Shown: positions 34,934-44,242, counted from the stretch's first letter. The stretch is DNA of 64,000 bases from Methylobacterium aerolatum (GCF_022179085.1 NZ_BPQE01000001.1:53454-117453); one strand, 5' to 3'. Translations and numbers: made by a program. The notes: generated by a model from the letters alone, not told the origin.

Positions 34934-36235
34934 ATGAAAATCCTCCTGATCGGTTCCGGCGGACGCGAGCACGCCCTCGCGTGGCGCCTGTCGCAGAGCC
35001 CCCTCTGCACCCAGCTCTTCACCGCCCCCGGCAACCCCGGCACCGCGCGCCACGGGACCAACCGGCCCGACCTGAGCGTCGCGGACCATGCCGCCGTGGC
35101 TGCCTTCTGCCGGGCCGAGCGGATCGGCCTCGTCGTGGTGGGCCCGGAGGCGCCCCTCGTGGCCGGCCTCGTGGACGACCTCAAAGCCGCCGGCATCCGC
35201 GCCTTCGGCCCGACCCGCGACGCCGCCCGGCTCGAAGGCTCGAAGGGGTTCACGAAGGACCTGTGCGCCGAGTACGGCATTCCCACCGCCGCCTTCGCCC
35301 GCTTCACCGGCCTCGCGGAGGCCCGCGCCTACGTGAAGGCGCAGGGCGCGCCCATCGTCGTGAAGGCGGACGGCCTCGCCGCCGGCAAGGGCGTCACCGT
35401 GGCGGAGAGCGTGGAACAGGCCGAGGACGCCCTGGAGGCCCTCTTCGCCGATCCGGGCGCGGAGGTGGTGATCGAGGAGTGCCTGTTCGGCGAGGAGGCG
35501 AGCTTCTTCGCCCTGTGCGATGGCACCCGCGCCATCCCCATCGGCACCGCCCAGGACCACAAGCGCGTCTACGACGGCGACCGGGGGCCGAACACCGGCG
35601 GCATGGGGGCCTACGCGCCTGCCGCCGTCGTCACCCCGGAGATCGAGGCGCGGGTGATGGCCGAGATCATCGCGCCGACCCTCGCCGGCATGCGCGACCG
35701 GGGCTGCCCCTTCACCGGCATCCTCTATGCCGGGCTGATGCTGACCGCCGACGGGCCGAAGCTCATCGAGTACAACACCCGCTTTGGCGATCCCGAGGCG
35801 CAGGTGCTGATGCCGCGCCTGTCGTCCGACCTCGTGCCGGCCCTGCTCTCCGCCTGCGACGGCGACCTCACCGGCGTCACCCTCGAATCCGATCCCGCCC
35901 GCGCCGCCCTCACCGTCGTGATGGCGGCGGCCGGCTATCCCGGCGCCGTGGTCCGGGGCTCGGTGATCCGCGGGATCGAGGCCGCCGAGGGCACCGGCGT
36001 CCACGTCTTCCAGGCGGGCACCCGCGCGGAGGGTGACAGGCTGCTGGCCGATGGCGGGCGCGTGCTGGCCGTCACCGCCCTGGGCGACAGCGTGACCGAG
36101 GCCCAGGGCCGCGCCTACGCGGCCGTCGCCCGGATCGACTGGCCGGAGGGCTTCTGCCGCCGGGACATCGGCTATCGGGCCGTCGCCCGCGAGGCGGAGG
36201 GGGATGCCTCGGACGCCGCCCCGGCGCACGCATAG
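34934..36235 (+). CDS. purD: phosphoribosylamine-glycine ligase
   Basis: GAR synthetase, second step of purine synthesis: 5-phosphoribosylamine + glycine + ATP. 433 aa. N-terminal [19 protein letters not shown]-grasp domain with [54 protein letters not shown], and the metal-binding [13 protein letters not shown]. Full length for the family. ATG 34934. No purine riboswitch seen upstream; the 141 bp in front contain a GC-rich palindromic CCGGCACGG-type stretch. Confidence 0.96.
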   Translation: MKILLIGSGGREHALAWRLSQSPLCTQLFTAPGNPGTARHGTNRPDLSVADHAAVAAFCRAERIGLVVVGPEAPLVAGLVDDLKAAGIRAFGPTRDAARLEGSKGFTKDLCAEYGIPTAAFARFTGLAEARAYVKAQGAPIVVKADGLAAGKGVTVAESVEQAEDALEALFADPGAEVVIEECLFGEEASFFALCDGTRAIPIGTAQDHKRVYDGDRGPNTGGMGAYAPAAVVTPEIEARVMAEIIAPTLAGMRDRGCPFTGILYAGLMLTADGPKLIEYNTRFGDPEAQVLMPRLSSDLVPALLSACDGDLTGVTLESDPARAALTVVMAAAGYPGAVVRGSVIRGIEAAEGTGVHVFQAGTRAEGDRLLADGGRVLAVTALGDSVTEAQGRAYAAVARIDWPEGFCRRDIGYRAVAREAEGDASDAAPAHA

Positions 36236-36416
36236 CTCCCCCGTGAGCCTCGCCGGGGAAGGAACTGGTCGCGGCCCCGTGCCGCGCTAGAACCTTCGTC
36301 TCCCGGACCGCCCTCCGCGACGCCCCGCGCCGCGCTTCCTCGCGGGCGGCCTCCCTTCCCGCCGCGATCCCCGCCCCCGTCGGCGGGTGCCCGGCGTTCA
36401 GGACAAGGCAGGACGC

Positions 36417-37958
36417 GTGCCCCTCACCGACCAGCGCGACGGCGCCCTCGCCGCGGCGGCGAGCGCCGACCCGTCTCCCGGCGCCACCTCCCCTCCTCCC
36501 GCCGCCGGAGCCGTTCCGCCCCCCGCGCGGACCCGCCTCGCGGCCCACGAGATCCGGGCGATCGTCGCGGGCCTGATGGCGGCGATGCTGCTCGCCGCCC
36601 TCGACCAGACCATCGTCGCCACCGCGATGCCGACGATCGGCCTCGATCTCGGGGACGCCGCCCACCTCCCCTGGATCGTCACCGCCTACCTCCTGGCCTC
36701 CACCGCCGTGACGCCGCTCTACGGCAAGCTCAGCGACATCCACGGGCGGCGGGTGATGCTGCTCATCGCCATCGCGGTCTTCAGCCTCGGCTCGCTGGCC
36801 TGCGCCCTGGCGCCGACGATGATCGCCCTGGCCTTCGCCCGGGCCATCCAGGGGATCGGCGGCGGCGGGCTCATCGCCCTCTCGCAGACGATCCTCGCCG
36901 ACATCATGACGCCCCGGGAGCGGGCGGGGTATCAGGTCTACATCGCGGGCGTGTTCGCCACCGCCTCGGTGGCGGGGCCTCTCCTGGGCGGCGTGCTGTC
37001 CCAGCACCTGCACTGGTCGCTGATCTTCTGGATCAACCTGCCGATCGGATTCCTGGCCTTCTGGCTCACCAACGACAAGCTGAAGCTCCTCCCCCGCCAC
37101 GGGCGGCGCCACCGGCTCGACTACGCGGGTGCGCTCCTCCTCGTCGTCAGCTCCACCACCCTGCTCCTCGCCCTGAGCCGGGGCGGGGTGCAGGACCCGT
37201 GGCTCTCCGCGCCGGTCCTCGGCCTCCTCGGGGCGGCGCTCGTCTTCGGCGGAGCCTTCGTCGCCCGGCTCCTCACGGCCCGGGAGCCCTTGATCCCCAC
37301 CGCCGTCCTGGCGAACCGGATCGTAGCCTGCGCCACGCTCGCCGCCTGCTTCGCCATGGGCACCTTCATCGGGCTCACGATCTACGTGCCGATCTTCCTC
37401 GAGGGGGTGGTCGGGCTGTCGGCGAGCCAGTCCGGCCTCGCCCTGGTGCCGCTGATGATCGGCACCGTCACGGGGGCGACCCTGTCGGGCCGCTCGATGC
37501 TGTATTTCCGGCACTACAAGCGCGTGCCGCTCGCGATGATGGTCGGCAGCCTCGTCGCCTGCCTGACGCTCGCGGTCTACGGCCGGGACCTGCCCTTCTG
37601 GCTGATGGAGGTGGCGCTGGCCTTCCTGTCGATCGGCTTAGGGACGATCCTGCCGCTCTCGACGATCACCATCCAGAATGCCGTCGCCCCGGACCAGCTC
37701 GGCATCGCCACGGCGGCGATGAACTTCTTCCGCTCCCTGGGCGGCGCGCTGATCGTCGCCCTGTTCGGCACCCTCGTCCTCGGGGCGGCGGCGGGCCAGA
37801 CCGGGGCGGACATCGCGGGCCTCCTGCGCGGCGCCGACCCGGCGCTGCTGGCCGGAGCCTTCCGCGCGGTCTTCGTGGCGGCCTGCCTGTGCCTCCTCAT
37901 GGCCCTCGCCTTCCTGGCGCTCCTGGAAGAACGCCCCCTGGGCGAGCGCCCGAAGTAA
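36417..37958 (+). CDS. DHA2-family MFS drug exporter
   Basis: 513 aa inner-membrane proton-driven exporter with about 14 membrane helices (from residue 45 on). Motif D1-like LDQTIVATAMPTIGLDL in helix 1, motif A GKLSDIHGRRVML between helices 2 and 3, and motif C-like GPLLGG in helix 5. A 45-residue Pro/Ala N-terminal cytoplasmic tail precedes the first helix. GTG 36417 with GGCAGGAC upstream was taken; a GTG at 36387 is also in frame. Substrate unknown, multidrug-like. No regulator is adjacent. Confidence 0.9.
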   Translation: MPLTDQRDGALAAAASADPSPGATSPPPAAGAVPPPARTRLAAHEIRAIVAGLMAAMLLAALDQTIVATAMPTIGLDLGDAAHLPWIVTAYLLASTAVTPLYGKLSDIHGRRVMLLIAIAVFSLGSLACALAPTMIALAFARAIQGIGGGGLIALSQTILADIMTPRERAGYQVYIAGVFATASVAGPLLGGVLSQHLHWSLIFWINLPIGFLAFWLTNDKLKLLPRHGRRHRLDYAGALLLVVSSTTLLLALSRGGVQDPWLSAPVLGLLGAALVFGGAFVARLLTAREPLIPTAVLANRIVACATLAACFAMGTFIGLTIYVPIFLEGVVGLSASQSGLALVPLMIGTVTGATLSGRSMLYFRHYKRVPLAMMVGSLVACLTLAVYGRDLPFWLMEVALAFLSIGLGTILPLSTITIQNAVAPDQLGIATAAMNFFRSLGGALIVALFGTLVLGAAAGQTGADIAGLLRGADPALLAGAFRAVFVAACLCLLMALAFLALLEERPLGERPK

Positions 37959-38063
37959 GGGGTTCCCCAAGGGCGAGCCCTTGGGCGGGTGCAGGGCAGC
38001 GCCCTGCGAAGACCCAGGGGCTTTGCCCCTGGAGCCCACCAAAGGACCCGGTCCTTTGGGATC
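37959..38063. repeat. nested-hairpin dispersed repeat, family A, copy 2
   Basis: CCAAGGGCGAGCCCTTGGG, GCAGGGCAGCGCCCTGC, CCCAGGGGCTTTGCCCCTGG and CAAAGGACCCGGTCCTTTG in succession. It occupies the whole gap between the convergent DHA2 exporter and rsmB genes and touches the rsmB stop; it may act as a bidirectional terminator. Confidence 0.88.
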
Positions 38064-39425
38064 CTAGGGCTCGCTGCGGTGCAGGCGGGCGGCGAAGAAG
38101 CCGTCGAGGCCGTGGCTCGGGAGCGTGCGCAGGTCGCCGTTGGCGTCGATCAGCTCCGTTCGGCCGCCGACCTCTTCCGGCCGCACGGGCACCCGCGTGA
38201 AGCGGGAATCGCGGGCCAGGAAGGCGCGGATCTGGTCCTCGCCCTCCTCCGGCTCCAGGGAGCAGGTGCAGTAGACCATCCGCCCTCCCGGCCGCACGAG
38301 GTCGGCGGCCCGGTCGAGGAGCGCCGTCTGGAGATCCGCGAGGCGGCCGATGTCGGCCTCGGCCTTCGTCCAGGCCACGTCGGGGTGGCGGCGGATCGTG
38401 CCGGTGGCCGAGCAGGGGGCGTCGAGGAGCACGGCGTCGAAGGGCTCCGCCGCGTAGGTCGTGGCGTCGGCCACCGCGACCTCGGCGGAGAGGCCGAGGC
38501 GGGCGAGGTTCTCCCGCAGCCGCCCCAGGCGCGGGGCGGACCGGTCGAGGGCCGTCACGGTGGCGCCCCGGCTCGCGAGCTGCATGGTCTTGCCCCCCGG
38601 CGCGGCGCAGAGGTCGAGGACCCGCTCCCCCTCCCCCACGGCCAGCAGCCGGGCGGGGATCGCGGCGGCGGCGTCCTGCACCCACCACGCGCCCTCGGAG
38701 AAGCCCGGCAGCTCGGGGATCGGCGCCCCGTCCGCAGGCAGGCGCAGGGAGCCCGTGGGCAGCGCCTCGGCGCCGAGGCGTTCCTCCCACACCTCCCGGG
38801 CCCCCTCGTCCCGCAGGGTCAGGTCGATGGCGGCGCCGGCGAGGTGGGCCCGCGCGATGGCCTCGGCCGTCTCCGCGCCGCGGGCGGCGGTCCAGCGGCG
38901 GGCGAGCCAGTCCGGCGTGTTGCCGGACAGCGGGTCGGCCCCCGCGAGAATCGCCTCGCGCTCCCGCGCCACCCGGCGCAGCACCGCGTTGACCATGCCC
39001 GCGAGACCGGCGGTCCGCCCGTCGGCCTTGGCGAGGCGCACGGCCAGATCGACGGCGGCGTGGTCCGGCACCGACAGGTCGAGGATCTGGGCGCAGGCGG
39101 TCGTGAGGATGGCGACGAGGCGCGGCTTGCCCGAGGGCAGCCCCCGGTCGAGCCGCGCGGCGAGCGCCCCACGGATCTGGCCGAGGCGGCGGAAGGTCGC
39201 GACCGCGATGGCCCGCGCCAGGGCGGCGTCCCCCGGCTCCAGCCGCTCGGCCCTGAGCGCCGTGGCCAAGGCCTCGTCCAGGGCGGGGGGACGCTCCTGG
39301 CCGATCAGCTCCGCCACCGCCCGCACCGCGACCCGGCGGGCACCGAGCCCCGCCGCGTCCCGATCCTGATCGCCCTGCGCTTGATCGTCGCCCGCCGCGT
39401 TGCGGACCCTGCCTCGAGATGCCAC
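38064..39425 (-). CDS. rsmB: 16S rRNA (cytosine-967-C5)-methyltransferase
   Basis: 453 aa. N-terminal NusB-like RNA-binding domain (from GARRVAVRAVAELIG, about 25-160) and a C-terminal Rossmann methyltransferase with LDLCAAPGGKTMQLA, the catalytic Cys in DAPCSATGTIRRHPDV and the second Cys in YCTCSLEPEEGEDQ. It methylates C967 of 16S rRNA. GTG 39425 is the likeliest start, but the first 25 residues are poorly conserved in type, and a start nearer the NusB domain is possible. It is divergent from the DUF1674 gene with only 54 bp between. Confidence 0.92.
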   Translation of the reverse strand: MASRGRVRNAAGDDQAQGDQDRDAAGLGARRVAVRAVAELIGQERPPALDEALATALRAERLEPGDAALARAIAVATFRRLGQIRGALAARLDRGLPSGKPRLVAILTTACAQILDLSVPDHAAVDLAVRLAKADGRTAGLAGMVNAVLRRVAREREAILAGADPLSGNTPDWLARRWTAARGAETAEAIARAHLAGAAIDLTLRDEGAREVWEERLGAEALPTGSLRLPADGAPIPELPGFSEGAWWVQDAAAAIPARLLAVGEGERVLDLCAAPGGKTMQLASRGATVTALDRSAPRLGRLRENLARLGLSAEVAVADATTYAAEPFDAVLLDAPCSATGTIRRHPDVAWTKAEADIGRLADLQTALLDRAADLVRPGGRMVYCTCSLEPEEGEDQIRAFLARDSRFTRVPVRPEEVGGRTELIDANGDLRTLPSHGLDGFFAARLHRSEP

Positions 39426-39479
39426 GTTTGGTGCCTGATCTTTGCCGCCAGGCAACGCCCTCCCATCCGAGACCGCCCG

Positions 39480-39719
39480 ATGCAAGACCGAGACACGCCC
39501 CACGCCGAGGATGCGACGCCCGGCGGCGACGACTCCGCCCCGCGCCGCCCCCTCAGCCCCGCCGCCGAGCGCGCCCTCGCCGAGGCGGCGGAACGCCGCG
39601 CCGCCATCGATGCCCGCGCCGCCGCGATCCGGGCCAAGCCCGAGCGCCAGGGCCGGGGCGGCCTGGAGCCGGTGCGCTACGAGGATTGGGAAGTGAAGGG
39701 CCTGGCGGTCGACTTTTAG
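39480..39719 (+). CDS. DUF1674 protein, SdhAF4-like succinate dehydrogenase assembly factor
   Basis: 79 aa. Disordered acidic/basic N-terminus, then the diagnostic C-terminal motif GGLEPVRYEDWEVKGLAVDF, the DUF1674 signature shared with eukaryotic SDHAF4, which helps assemble the flavinylated succinate dehydrogenase subunit. Next to rsmB, a neighbourhood seen in other Alphaproteobacteria. ATG 39480. Confidence 0.88.
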   Translation: MQDRDTPHAEDATPGGDDSAPRRPLSPAAERALAEAAERRAAIDARAAAIRAKPERQGRGGLEPVRYEDWEVKGLAVDF

Positions 39720-39786
39720 CAGGGCATCCGCCCGGAACGGCCGCCGCCTGCACCCGTTGCCCTGCCATTCGATCGGGAGAACGACG

Positions 39787-40095
39787 ATGGCGACGAAGGT
39801 TTCGGCCAAGCAGGCGGTCGAGGGGCCGCACGGGGAGATCGGCCTCGCCGCAGGCGAACGCGTGGCGATGCGGCTGTGGCGCAACGAGGAGCCGAACGCC
39901 GACAAGCCGGCCACCCGCTCCGAGCACGAGACGGTGGGCTACGTGGTGAGCGGCCGGGCGGAACTAATCCTCGGCGGCGAGACGGTGAGCCTCGCGCCGG
40001 GCGATTCCTACCTCGTGCCGGCGGGTACGGAGCACACCTACCGCATCCTCGAGACCTTCACCGCCGTCGAGGCGACTTCGCCCCCGGCGAAGTAG
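39787..40095 (+). CDS. cupin domain protein
   Basis: 102 aa single cupin. Motif 1 is SEHETVGYVVSGRAELILGG and motif 2 PGDSYLVPAGTEHTYR; only some of the usual metal ligands (H57-region, H96-region) are visible. Small cupins of this type are often sensors or small-molecule isomerases; no function can be assigned. ATG 39787 after GGGAGAACG; 67 bp downstream of the DUF1674 gene. Confidence 0.85.
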   Translation: MATKVSAKQAVEGPHGEIGLAAGERVAMRLWRNEEPNADKPATRSEHETVGYVVSGRAELILGGETVSLAPGDSYLVPAGTEHTYRILETFTAVEATSPPAK

Positions 40096-40208
40096 GACAC
40101 GACCCGGACGTCGGCGGACTGCAACAGACCGTCTTCGCACCGTCGCGGGCGTGGACGAACGGTCGATCGGCTGTCGAGGAGTGGGCGCGGCCCCTCCCCG
40201 GCAGCCCG

Positions 40209-40706
40209 TCAGTGCATCATCGTGACCGAGGTGCCGACATCCACCCGCTGGTACAGATCGACCACGTCCTGATTGTACATGCGGATGCAACCATAGGACG
40301 CCCAGGTGCCAATCGAGCTGGGGCGGTTGGTGCCGTGGATCGCGTACTGACCCCCGGCCAGCGTCATGGCGGCGGCGCCCATCGGGTTGTGGGGCGAACC
40401 GCCCGCGATGAGGTTGGGCAGGCGCGGGTTGTCGCGCTTCACGTCCGACGGCGGGGACCAAGCCGGCGCGACGTACTTGCCGTCGATCCGCACCGTGCCG
40501 AACCATTGCTTGCCGGGCTTGCCCACCGCGACGGGATAGCGGATCGCCGTGCCGTCGCCGTTGACCAAGTAAAGTTTGCGCTGGGACACGCTGATCACGA
40601 TCGACCCGGCCGAGGCCGCATCGAAGGGGACGACCTCCCGGGCCGAGGCCGACCCCGCCGCGAGCAGCGCGGCCACAGCGAACACAACCGACCCCCGACG
40701 AGACAT
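40209..40706 (-). CDS. L,D-transpeptidase (YkuD/ErfK-like)
   Basis: 165 aa periplasmic enzyme, signal peptide about 1-22 (VVFAVAALLAAGSASA). The core starts IVISVSQRKLYLVNGDGTAIRYPVAVG and has NPMGAAAMTLAGGQYAIHGTN and the catalytic Cys in SYGCIRM. Probably forms 3-3 crosslinks or links a protein to peptidoglycan; it lacks the Gly/Tyr-rich tail of the paralogue at 13426. ATG at 40706. Convergent with the cupin gene. Confidence 0.93.
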   Translation of the reverse strand: MSRRGSVVFAVAALLAAGSASAREVVPFDAASAGSIVISVSQRKLYLVNGDGTAIRYPVAVGKPGKQWFGTVRIDGKYVAPAWSPPSDVKRDNPRLPNLIAGGSPHNPMGAAAMTLAGGQYAIHGTNRPSSIGTWASYGCIRMYNQDVVDLYQRVDVGTSVTMMH

Positions 40707-40875
40707 CCCGGCAACTCCGCAAGCGTGAGCGTATGGGCCATCAATTCACGGCTGCGCTTGCGCGTTCCAGAAAAAGCTATGGTTTATGGAGTCCTAGCCC
40801 CCGGAACTCTTGGGTTGGGTAAAGAAGTGAAGTGAATCGAGCGGACGATTGCTGAGAACTACTGAGAGCGAAGCC

Positions 40876-41529
40876 TCACCGCTCATACAGCTCGGCGCCG
40901 CTCGGATCCTCCGCCTGCCAGCCATGGCGCTCCAGTTCGGGATCCGGATGCTCCTCCTGCGGCAGGCCGAGGCAGAGATAGGCGACGAGCCGCCAGCCCG
41001 GCGGCACCGCCAGGATCGCCGTGACGGCGCAGGGATCGAGGATCGACACCCAGCCGAGGCCGAGACCCCGGGCCCGGGCGGCGAGCCACAGGACCTGCAC
41101 CGCGCCGACCACGGAATAGTCGAGGGTCTCCGGCATGGTGTGGCGGCCGAGGCCGAGGCCGGCGGCGGTCCCGCCGTCGCAGAAGACCGCGAGGTGGACG
41201 GGCGCCTCCCGCAGGCCCGCGAGCTTGAGGGCGCGGTAGCGCGCCGCGCGCTCGCCCGCGTAGCCCTCGGCCGCGGCGGCGTTGCAGGCGGAAAAGCTCG
41301 CCGTCACCGCCTCGCGGCGGGCGGGATCGGAGACGCGGACGAAGCGCCAGGGGCGGCTGTTGCCCACGGAGGGCGCCCGGTGGGCGGCGGCGAGGCAGGC
41401 CCGGAGCATGTCCTCGTCGATCGGATCGGGGCGGAACCGGCGCACGTCCCGGCGCCACGCGAGGAGCGTGTCGAGCCGGTGCACGAAGGCGGCGTCGAAT
41501 TCGGGCGGGGCCATGGTGCGACAGGCCAT
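40876..41529 (-). CDS. bluB: 5,6-dimethylbenzimidazole synthase
   Basis: 217 aa flavin-destroying nitroreductase-fold enzyme that turns reduced FMN into 5,6-dimethylbenzimidazole, the lower ligand of vitamin B12. Visible: RRDVRRFRPDPI, APSVGNSRPWRF, YRALKLAGLREAP, GRHTMPETLDYSVVGAVQ, ARGLGLGWVSIL, and the C-terminal YLCLGLPQEEHPDPELERHGWQ. ATG 41529 (or 41514). A good intrinsic terminator on the same strand ends about 30 bp upstream, so bluB has its own promoter there or is controlled by attenuation. Confidence 0.93.
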   Translation of the reverse strand: MACRTMAPPEFDAAFVHRLDTLLAWRRDVRRFRPDPIDEDMLRACLAAAHRAPSVGNSRPWRFVRVSDPARREAVTASFSACNAAAAEGYAGERAARYRALKLAGLREAPVHLAVFCDGGTAAGLGLGRHTMPETLDYSVVGAVQVLWLAARARGLGLGWVSILDPCAVTAILAVPPGWRLVAYLCLGLPQEEHPDPELERHGWQAEDPSGAELYER

Positions 41530-41557
41530 ATCCGGTCCCGGGGTCATCCTGCAAAAG

Positions 41558-41590
41558 CAAAAAAAGACCGCCCGGGTGGGGCGGCCTTTG
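41558..41590 (-). terminator. intrinsic terminator just upstream of bluB
   Basis: Minus strand: AAAGGCCGCCC-CACCC-GGGCGGTC followed by seven T. It lies upstream of, and in the same direction as, bluB, so it must end some transcript arising between 41590 and 41977. That could be a small RNA, or a leader attenuator for bluB. Confidence 0.75.
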
Positions 41591-41977
41591 AAGTCGCTTG
41601 GGTCTCGAAACCTCGGAGTGCCGGTTCGACCGGGATGGACGGCGGCCGGAGCTGGGGGGCACGGTGTCGGCCGACGGCCGGGCTGAGCCGGCGAGGTTCG
41701 ATCTTTGTTGTACGCGCGCAACATGGCTCGAAAAAGGAGCAAATTCGGCAAAACGGTGAAGTTTGTCGCTTGATCGTGTCGCGTGTAACACGCGGACCCG
41801 CACTCGCCCAGACCCCTCACCGCCCCCTCGCCGCCCCCTCGCCGCCCCTTGGGCAGCCCCCTTTGGCGGCGCCCCGGCCGCCCCCTTGCGGGCCGCGGCG
41901 GCGGGGACCATCATCCCGGCTAAGGGTTTACCAACGGCCTCGGCCGGGGCTGACCCTTGCTGCGAGTACCAGGAGCG
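41591..41977. other. 387-bp divergent region bluB / DUF2794
   Basis: Contains a palindrome TGTTG-TACGCGCG-CAACA near 41708-41725 and a pyrimidine-rich simple repeat (CCCCCTCGCCG units, about 41815-41900). No open frame with protein-like composition. On the minus strand, a transcript starting here would reach the terminator at 41558-41590. No B12-box typical of cobalamin riboswitches is seen. Confidence 0.5.
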
Positions 41978-42349
41978 ATGATGAGCGAAGGGACCAGCGC
42001 TGGGTCGCGGCCGGACGAGGCGGGCCACGTCATTCCCTTTCCGTCCCCTGGCGCGCCGCCCCAGGTGGCCTTCCAGCGGGACGAGTTGCGGGTGATCTTC
42101 AACCTGTACGGGCGCCGTGTCGCCGAGGGCGAGTGGCGCGACTACGCCCTCGATTTCCGGCGGGACAAGGCGGTGTTCTCGATCTACCGCCGCACCTCCG
42201 AGATGCCGCTCTACCGGATCGAGAAGGATCCGAAGCTCGCCCGCCGCCAGGGGGCCTATTCGGTCATCGCGGCGAGCGGCCAGATCCTGAAGCGTGGATC
42301 GGACCTCGCCCGGGTCATCGCCGTGCTGGACGGCCCCCGGGCGGTGTGA
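41978..42349 (+). CDS. DUF2794 family protein
   Basis: 123 aa soluble protein. Conserved DUF2794 core from DELRVIFNLYGRRVAEGEWRDY through YRRTSEMPLYRIEKDPKLAR to GAYSVIAASGQILKRGSDL. Found in most Alphaproteobacteria; function unknown. ATG 41978 follows AGGAGCG, a strong ribosome site. Confidence 0.9.
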   Translation: MMSEGTSAGSRPDEAGHVIPFPSPGAPPQVAFQRDELRVIFNLYGRRVAEGEWRDYALDFRRDKAVFSIYRRTSEMPLYRIEKDPKLARRQGAYSVIAASGQILKRGSDLARVIAVLDGPRAV

Positions 42350-42467
42350 GTCCCGGACGTTTGGGAGCACGACCGCACGGGCCGCACATACCTGCGTCAT
42401 CGCTTCGCCGTCGCTCGCCATGACGATGGGGGTTCAGGGGATCGCCGGGGTCGTTCCCGCCCCGCGT

Positions 42468-43361
42468 TCAGGCGAGCCCCATCGCCCGCACCGTCGCCAG
42501 CGCCTGCGCCCGCACCGCCTCCGGCAGGGGCTGGAGGGGGCGCGGCAGCACGGGGCGGCCGAGGCCGAGCGGCTCGGCGAGGCCATGGACGATCCGCAGG
42601 CTTGAATGGGCCTTGAACAGGTCCCACAGGGGCGTCATCGCCGCGTCGAGGTCACGGGCGCGGTCCGTCTCGCCGGCCTGCACGGCGCGGACGATCTCTT
42701 GGCAGGGGCGGGGAAACAGGCCGGCGGCCACGGAGTACCACGCCACCCCGCCGGCGATCATCGCCTCCGTCGCGTGCCAGTCGCCGCTGAAGCCGAGGGG
42801 AAACCCTCCGGGCACGGTCCCGCGCAACTCCGCCACGGTCCGGGCCACGGCCTCGGGTGACGGGCCGGGGCACTTGACGGCGGCCACCCCCGGCAACCGG
42901 GCGAGGCGGCCGATCAGCGCCGGGGTGAAGCGGAAATGGGTGGTCGCCGGATTGTCGTAGATCACGAGGGGCAGGCCGCCCTCCCCCGCCACGGCGGCGA
43001 AGTGGTCGAAGACCTCCTTCTCGGTCAGCGGCGTGTACGAGACCGGCGCCAGCAGCCCCGCCGAGGCCCCCGCCTCCCGCGCGTCGCGGGCCAACCGCAC
43101 GGCCTCGTCGGTGCGCAGCGCCCCGATGCCGACGAGGAGCGGCACCCGGCCCGCCACCGCCTCGGCGGCGACCGCAACGGCGCGGCACCGCGTCTCGCGG
43201 GTGAGGTAGGCATAGGTGCCGGTGCTACCCAGCACCCCGATCGAGTCGACCCCGGCCTCGACCAGGGGCGCGAGCAGGCGGCGCAGCCCCTCTTCGTCGA
43301 GCCGCCCGGCGGCGTCGCAGGGCGTGATCGGGAAGGCGGAAAGGCCGGTGAACGCGCTCAT
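42468..43361 (-). CDS. dihydrodipicolinate synthase family aldolase
   Basis: 297 aa class I aldolase, TIM barrel. Schiff-base lysine in VAAVKCPGPS (about residue 160), catalytic Tyr in LVIYDNPATT (about 134), and GVLGSTGTYAYLTRETR at the carboxylate-binding position (GSTGE/A in DapA). It departs from true DapA (no GTTGE, different C-terminus), so it may act on another 2-oxo acid, such as a sugar-derived one. ATG 43361; preceded by a family A repeat and the terminator of the upstream gene. Confidence 0.85.
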   Translation of the reverse strand: MSAFTGLSAFPITPCDAAGRLDEEGLRRLLAPLVEAGVDSIGVLGSTGTYAYLTRETRCRAVAVAAEAVAGRVPLLVGIGALRTDEAVRLARDAREAGASAGLLAPVSYTPLTEKEVFDHFAAVAGEGGLPLVIYDNPATTHFRFTPALIGRLARLPGVAAVKCPGPSPEAVARTVAELRGTVPGGFPLGFSGDWHATEAMIAGGVAWYSVAAGLFPRPCQEIVRAVQAGETDRARDLDAAMTPLWDLFKAHSSLRIVHGLAEPLGLGRPVLPRPLQPLPEAVRAQALATVRAMGLA

Positions 43362-43378
43362 GGATCGGCTCTGGTCGA

Positions 43379-43409
43379 GGATCCCAAAGGACTCGTCCTT
43401 TGGGATCCC
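43379..43409. repeat. partial family A palindromic repeat
   Basis: One palindrome only: GGATCCCAAAGGACT-C-GTCCTTTGGGATCC type. It matches the outer hairpin of the copies at 37959-38063 and 48594-48696, including the flanking GGATCC. Confidence 0.75.
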
Positions 43410-43412
43410 GCA

Positions 43413-43447
43413 ACAAAAAAGCCCCGGCGGTGTCCCGCCGGGGCTTT
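43413..43447 (-). terminator. intrinsic terminator of the Bax-inhibitor-1 gene
   Basis: 10-bp perfect stem GCCCCGGCGG / CCGCCGGGGC around TGTC, with a run of A on the plus strand that becomes T on the minus strand. Located 22 bp after the stop of the minus-strand gene at 43469. Confidence 0.88.
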
Positions 43448-43468
43448 CTTTCGTCCAGTCCGTCTCGT

Positions 43469-44242
43469 TTAGCGGCGGTCGCCGACCAGCGAGAGGAGGA
43501 ACTGGAACATGTTGATGAAGTCGAGGTAGAGCGTCAGCGCGCCGTTCACCGACATCTTGGCCGCCATCTCACCGTCGAAGCCGCCGTAGAGATACATCTC
43601 CTTGAGCTTCTGGGTGTCGTAGGCGGTGAGCCCCGCGAAGATCAGCACGCCGAGCACCGAGATCGCGAACTGCATCGCCGACGAGGCGAGGAAGATGTTC
43701 ACCAGCGAGGCGATGACGATGCCGATCAGGCCCATCATCAGGAACGAGCCCATGCCCGAGAGGCTCCGGCGCGTGGTGTAGCCCCACAGGCTGAGGCCCG
43801 CGAAGGCCGCCGCCGTGATGAAGAACACCTGGACCACGCTCGCCCCCGTGAAGACGAGGAGGAGGGTGGACATGGAGGCGCCCATCACCGCCGCGAAGGC
43901 GAAGAACATCGTCCGCGCCGAGGAGGCCGACATGCGGTCCATGCGGAACGAGAAGACGAAGATGAAGGCCAGCGGCGCGAGCATCAGCAGCCACTTGAGG
44001 GGGCTTGTGTAGAGCGTGGCGCCGAAGGGCGTCAGCACCGGCCGCGTGCCCTGGTAGGCCGCGACCGACGCCATGTTGAGGCCGAGCGCTACGAGGCCGG
44101 AGATCCCGAGCCCCACGATCATGTTGTTGTAGACGCCGAGCATGAAGGTGCGCAGGCCCTGGTCGACCTCGACCTGGGTCCCGGCATAGCCGGCCGGCTG
44201 CTGCTGCTGGCCGTAGCGGAAGGGGCTGTTCTCGAAGGCCAT
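43469..44242 (-). CDS. Bax inhibitor-1/YccA family membrane protein (YbhL-like)
   Basis: 257 aa with seven membrane helices after a Gln-rich cytoplasmic N-terminus (FRYGQQQQPAGY). Family signature AYDTQKLKEMYL in the C-terminal part and the last helix with MFQFLLSLVG. Bacterial BI-1 proteins such as BsYetJ are pH-sensitive calcium-leak channels. In Rhizobiales the orthologue ybhL is often preceded by a structured leader RNA; 44243-44400 here has GC-rich inverted segments, but I cannot confirm the motif. ATG 44242, with its own terminator. Confidence 0.9.
   Translation of the reverse strand: MAFENSPFRYGQQQQPAGYAGTQVEVDQGLRTFMLGVYNNMIVGLGISGLVALGLNMASVAAYQGTRPVLTPFGATLYTSPLKWLLMLAPLAFIFVFSFRMDRMSASSARTMFFAFAAVMGASMSTLLLVFTGASVVQVFFITAAAFAGLSLWGYTTRRSLSGMGSFLMMGLIGIVIASLVNIFLASSAMQFAISVLGVLIFAGLTAYDTQKLKEMYLYGGFDGEMAAKMSVNGALTLYLDFINMFQFLLSLVGDRR

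Noticed and set aside
41530-41977. Cobalamin riboswitch upstream of bluB
   Set aside because: No B12-box or conserved core of the cobalamin riboswitch could be found; only a terminator hairpin is supported.
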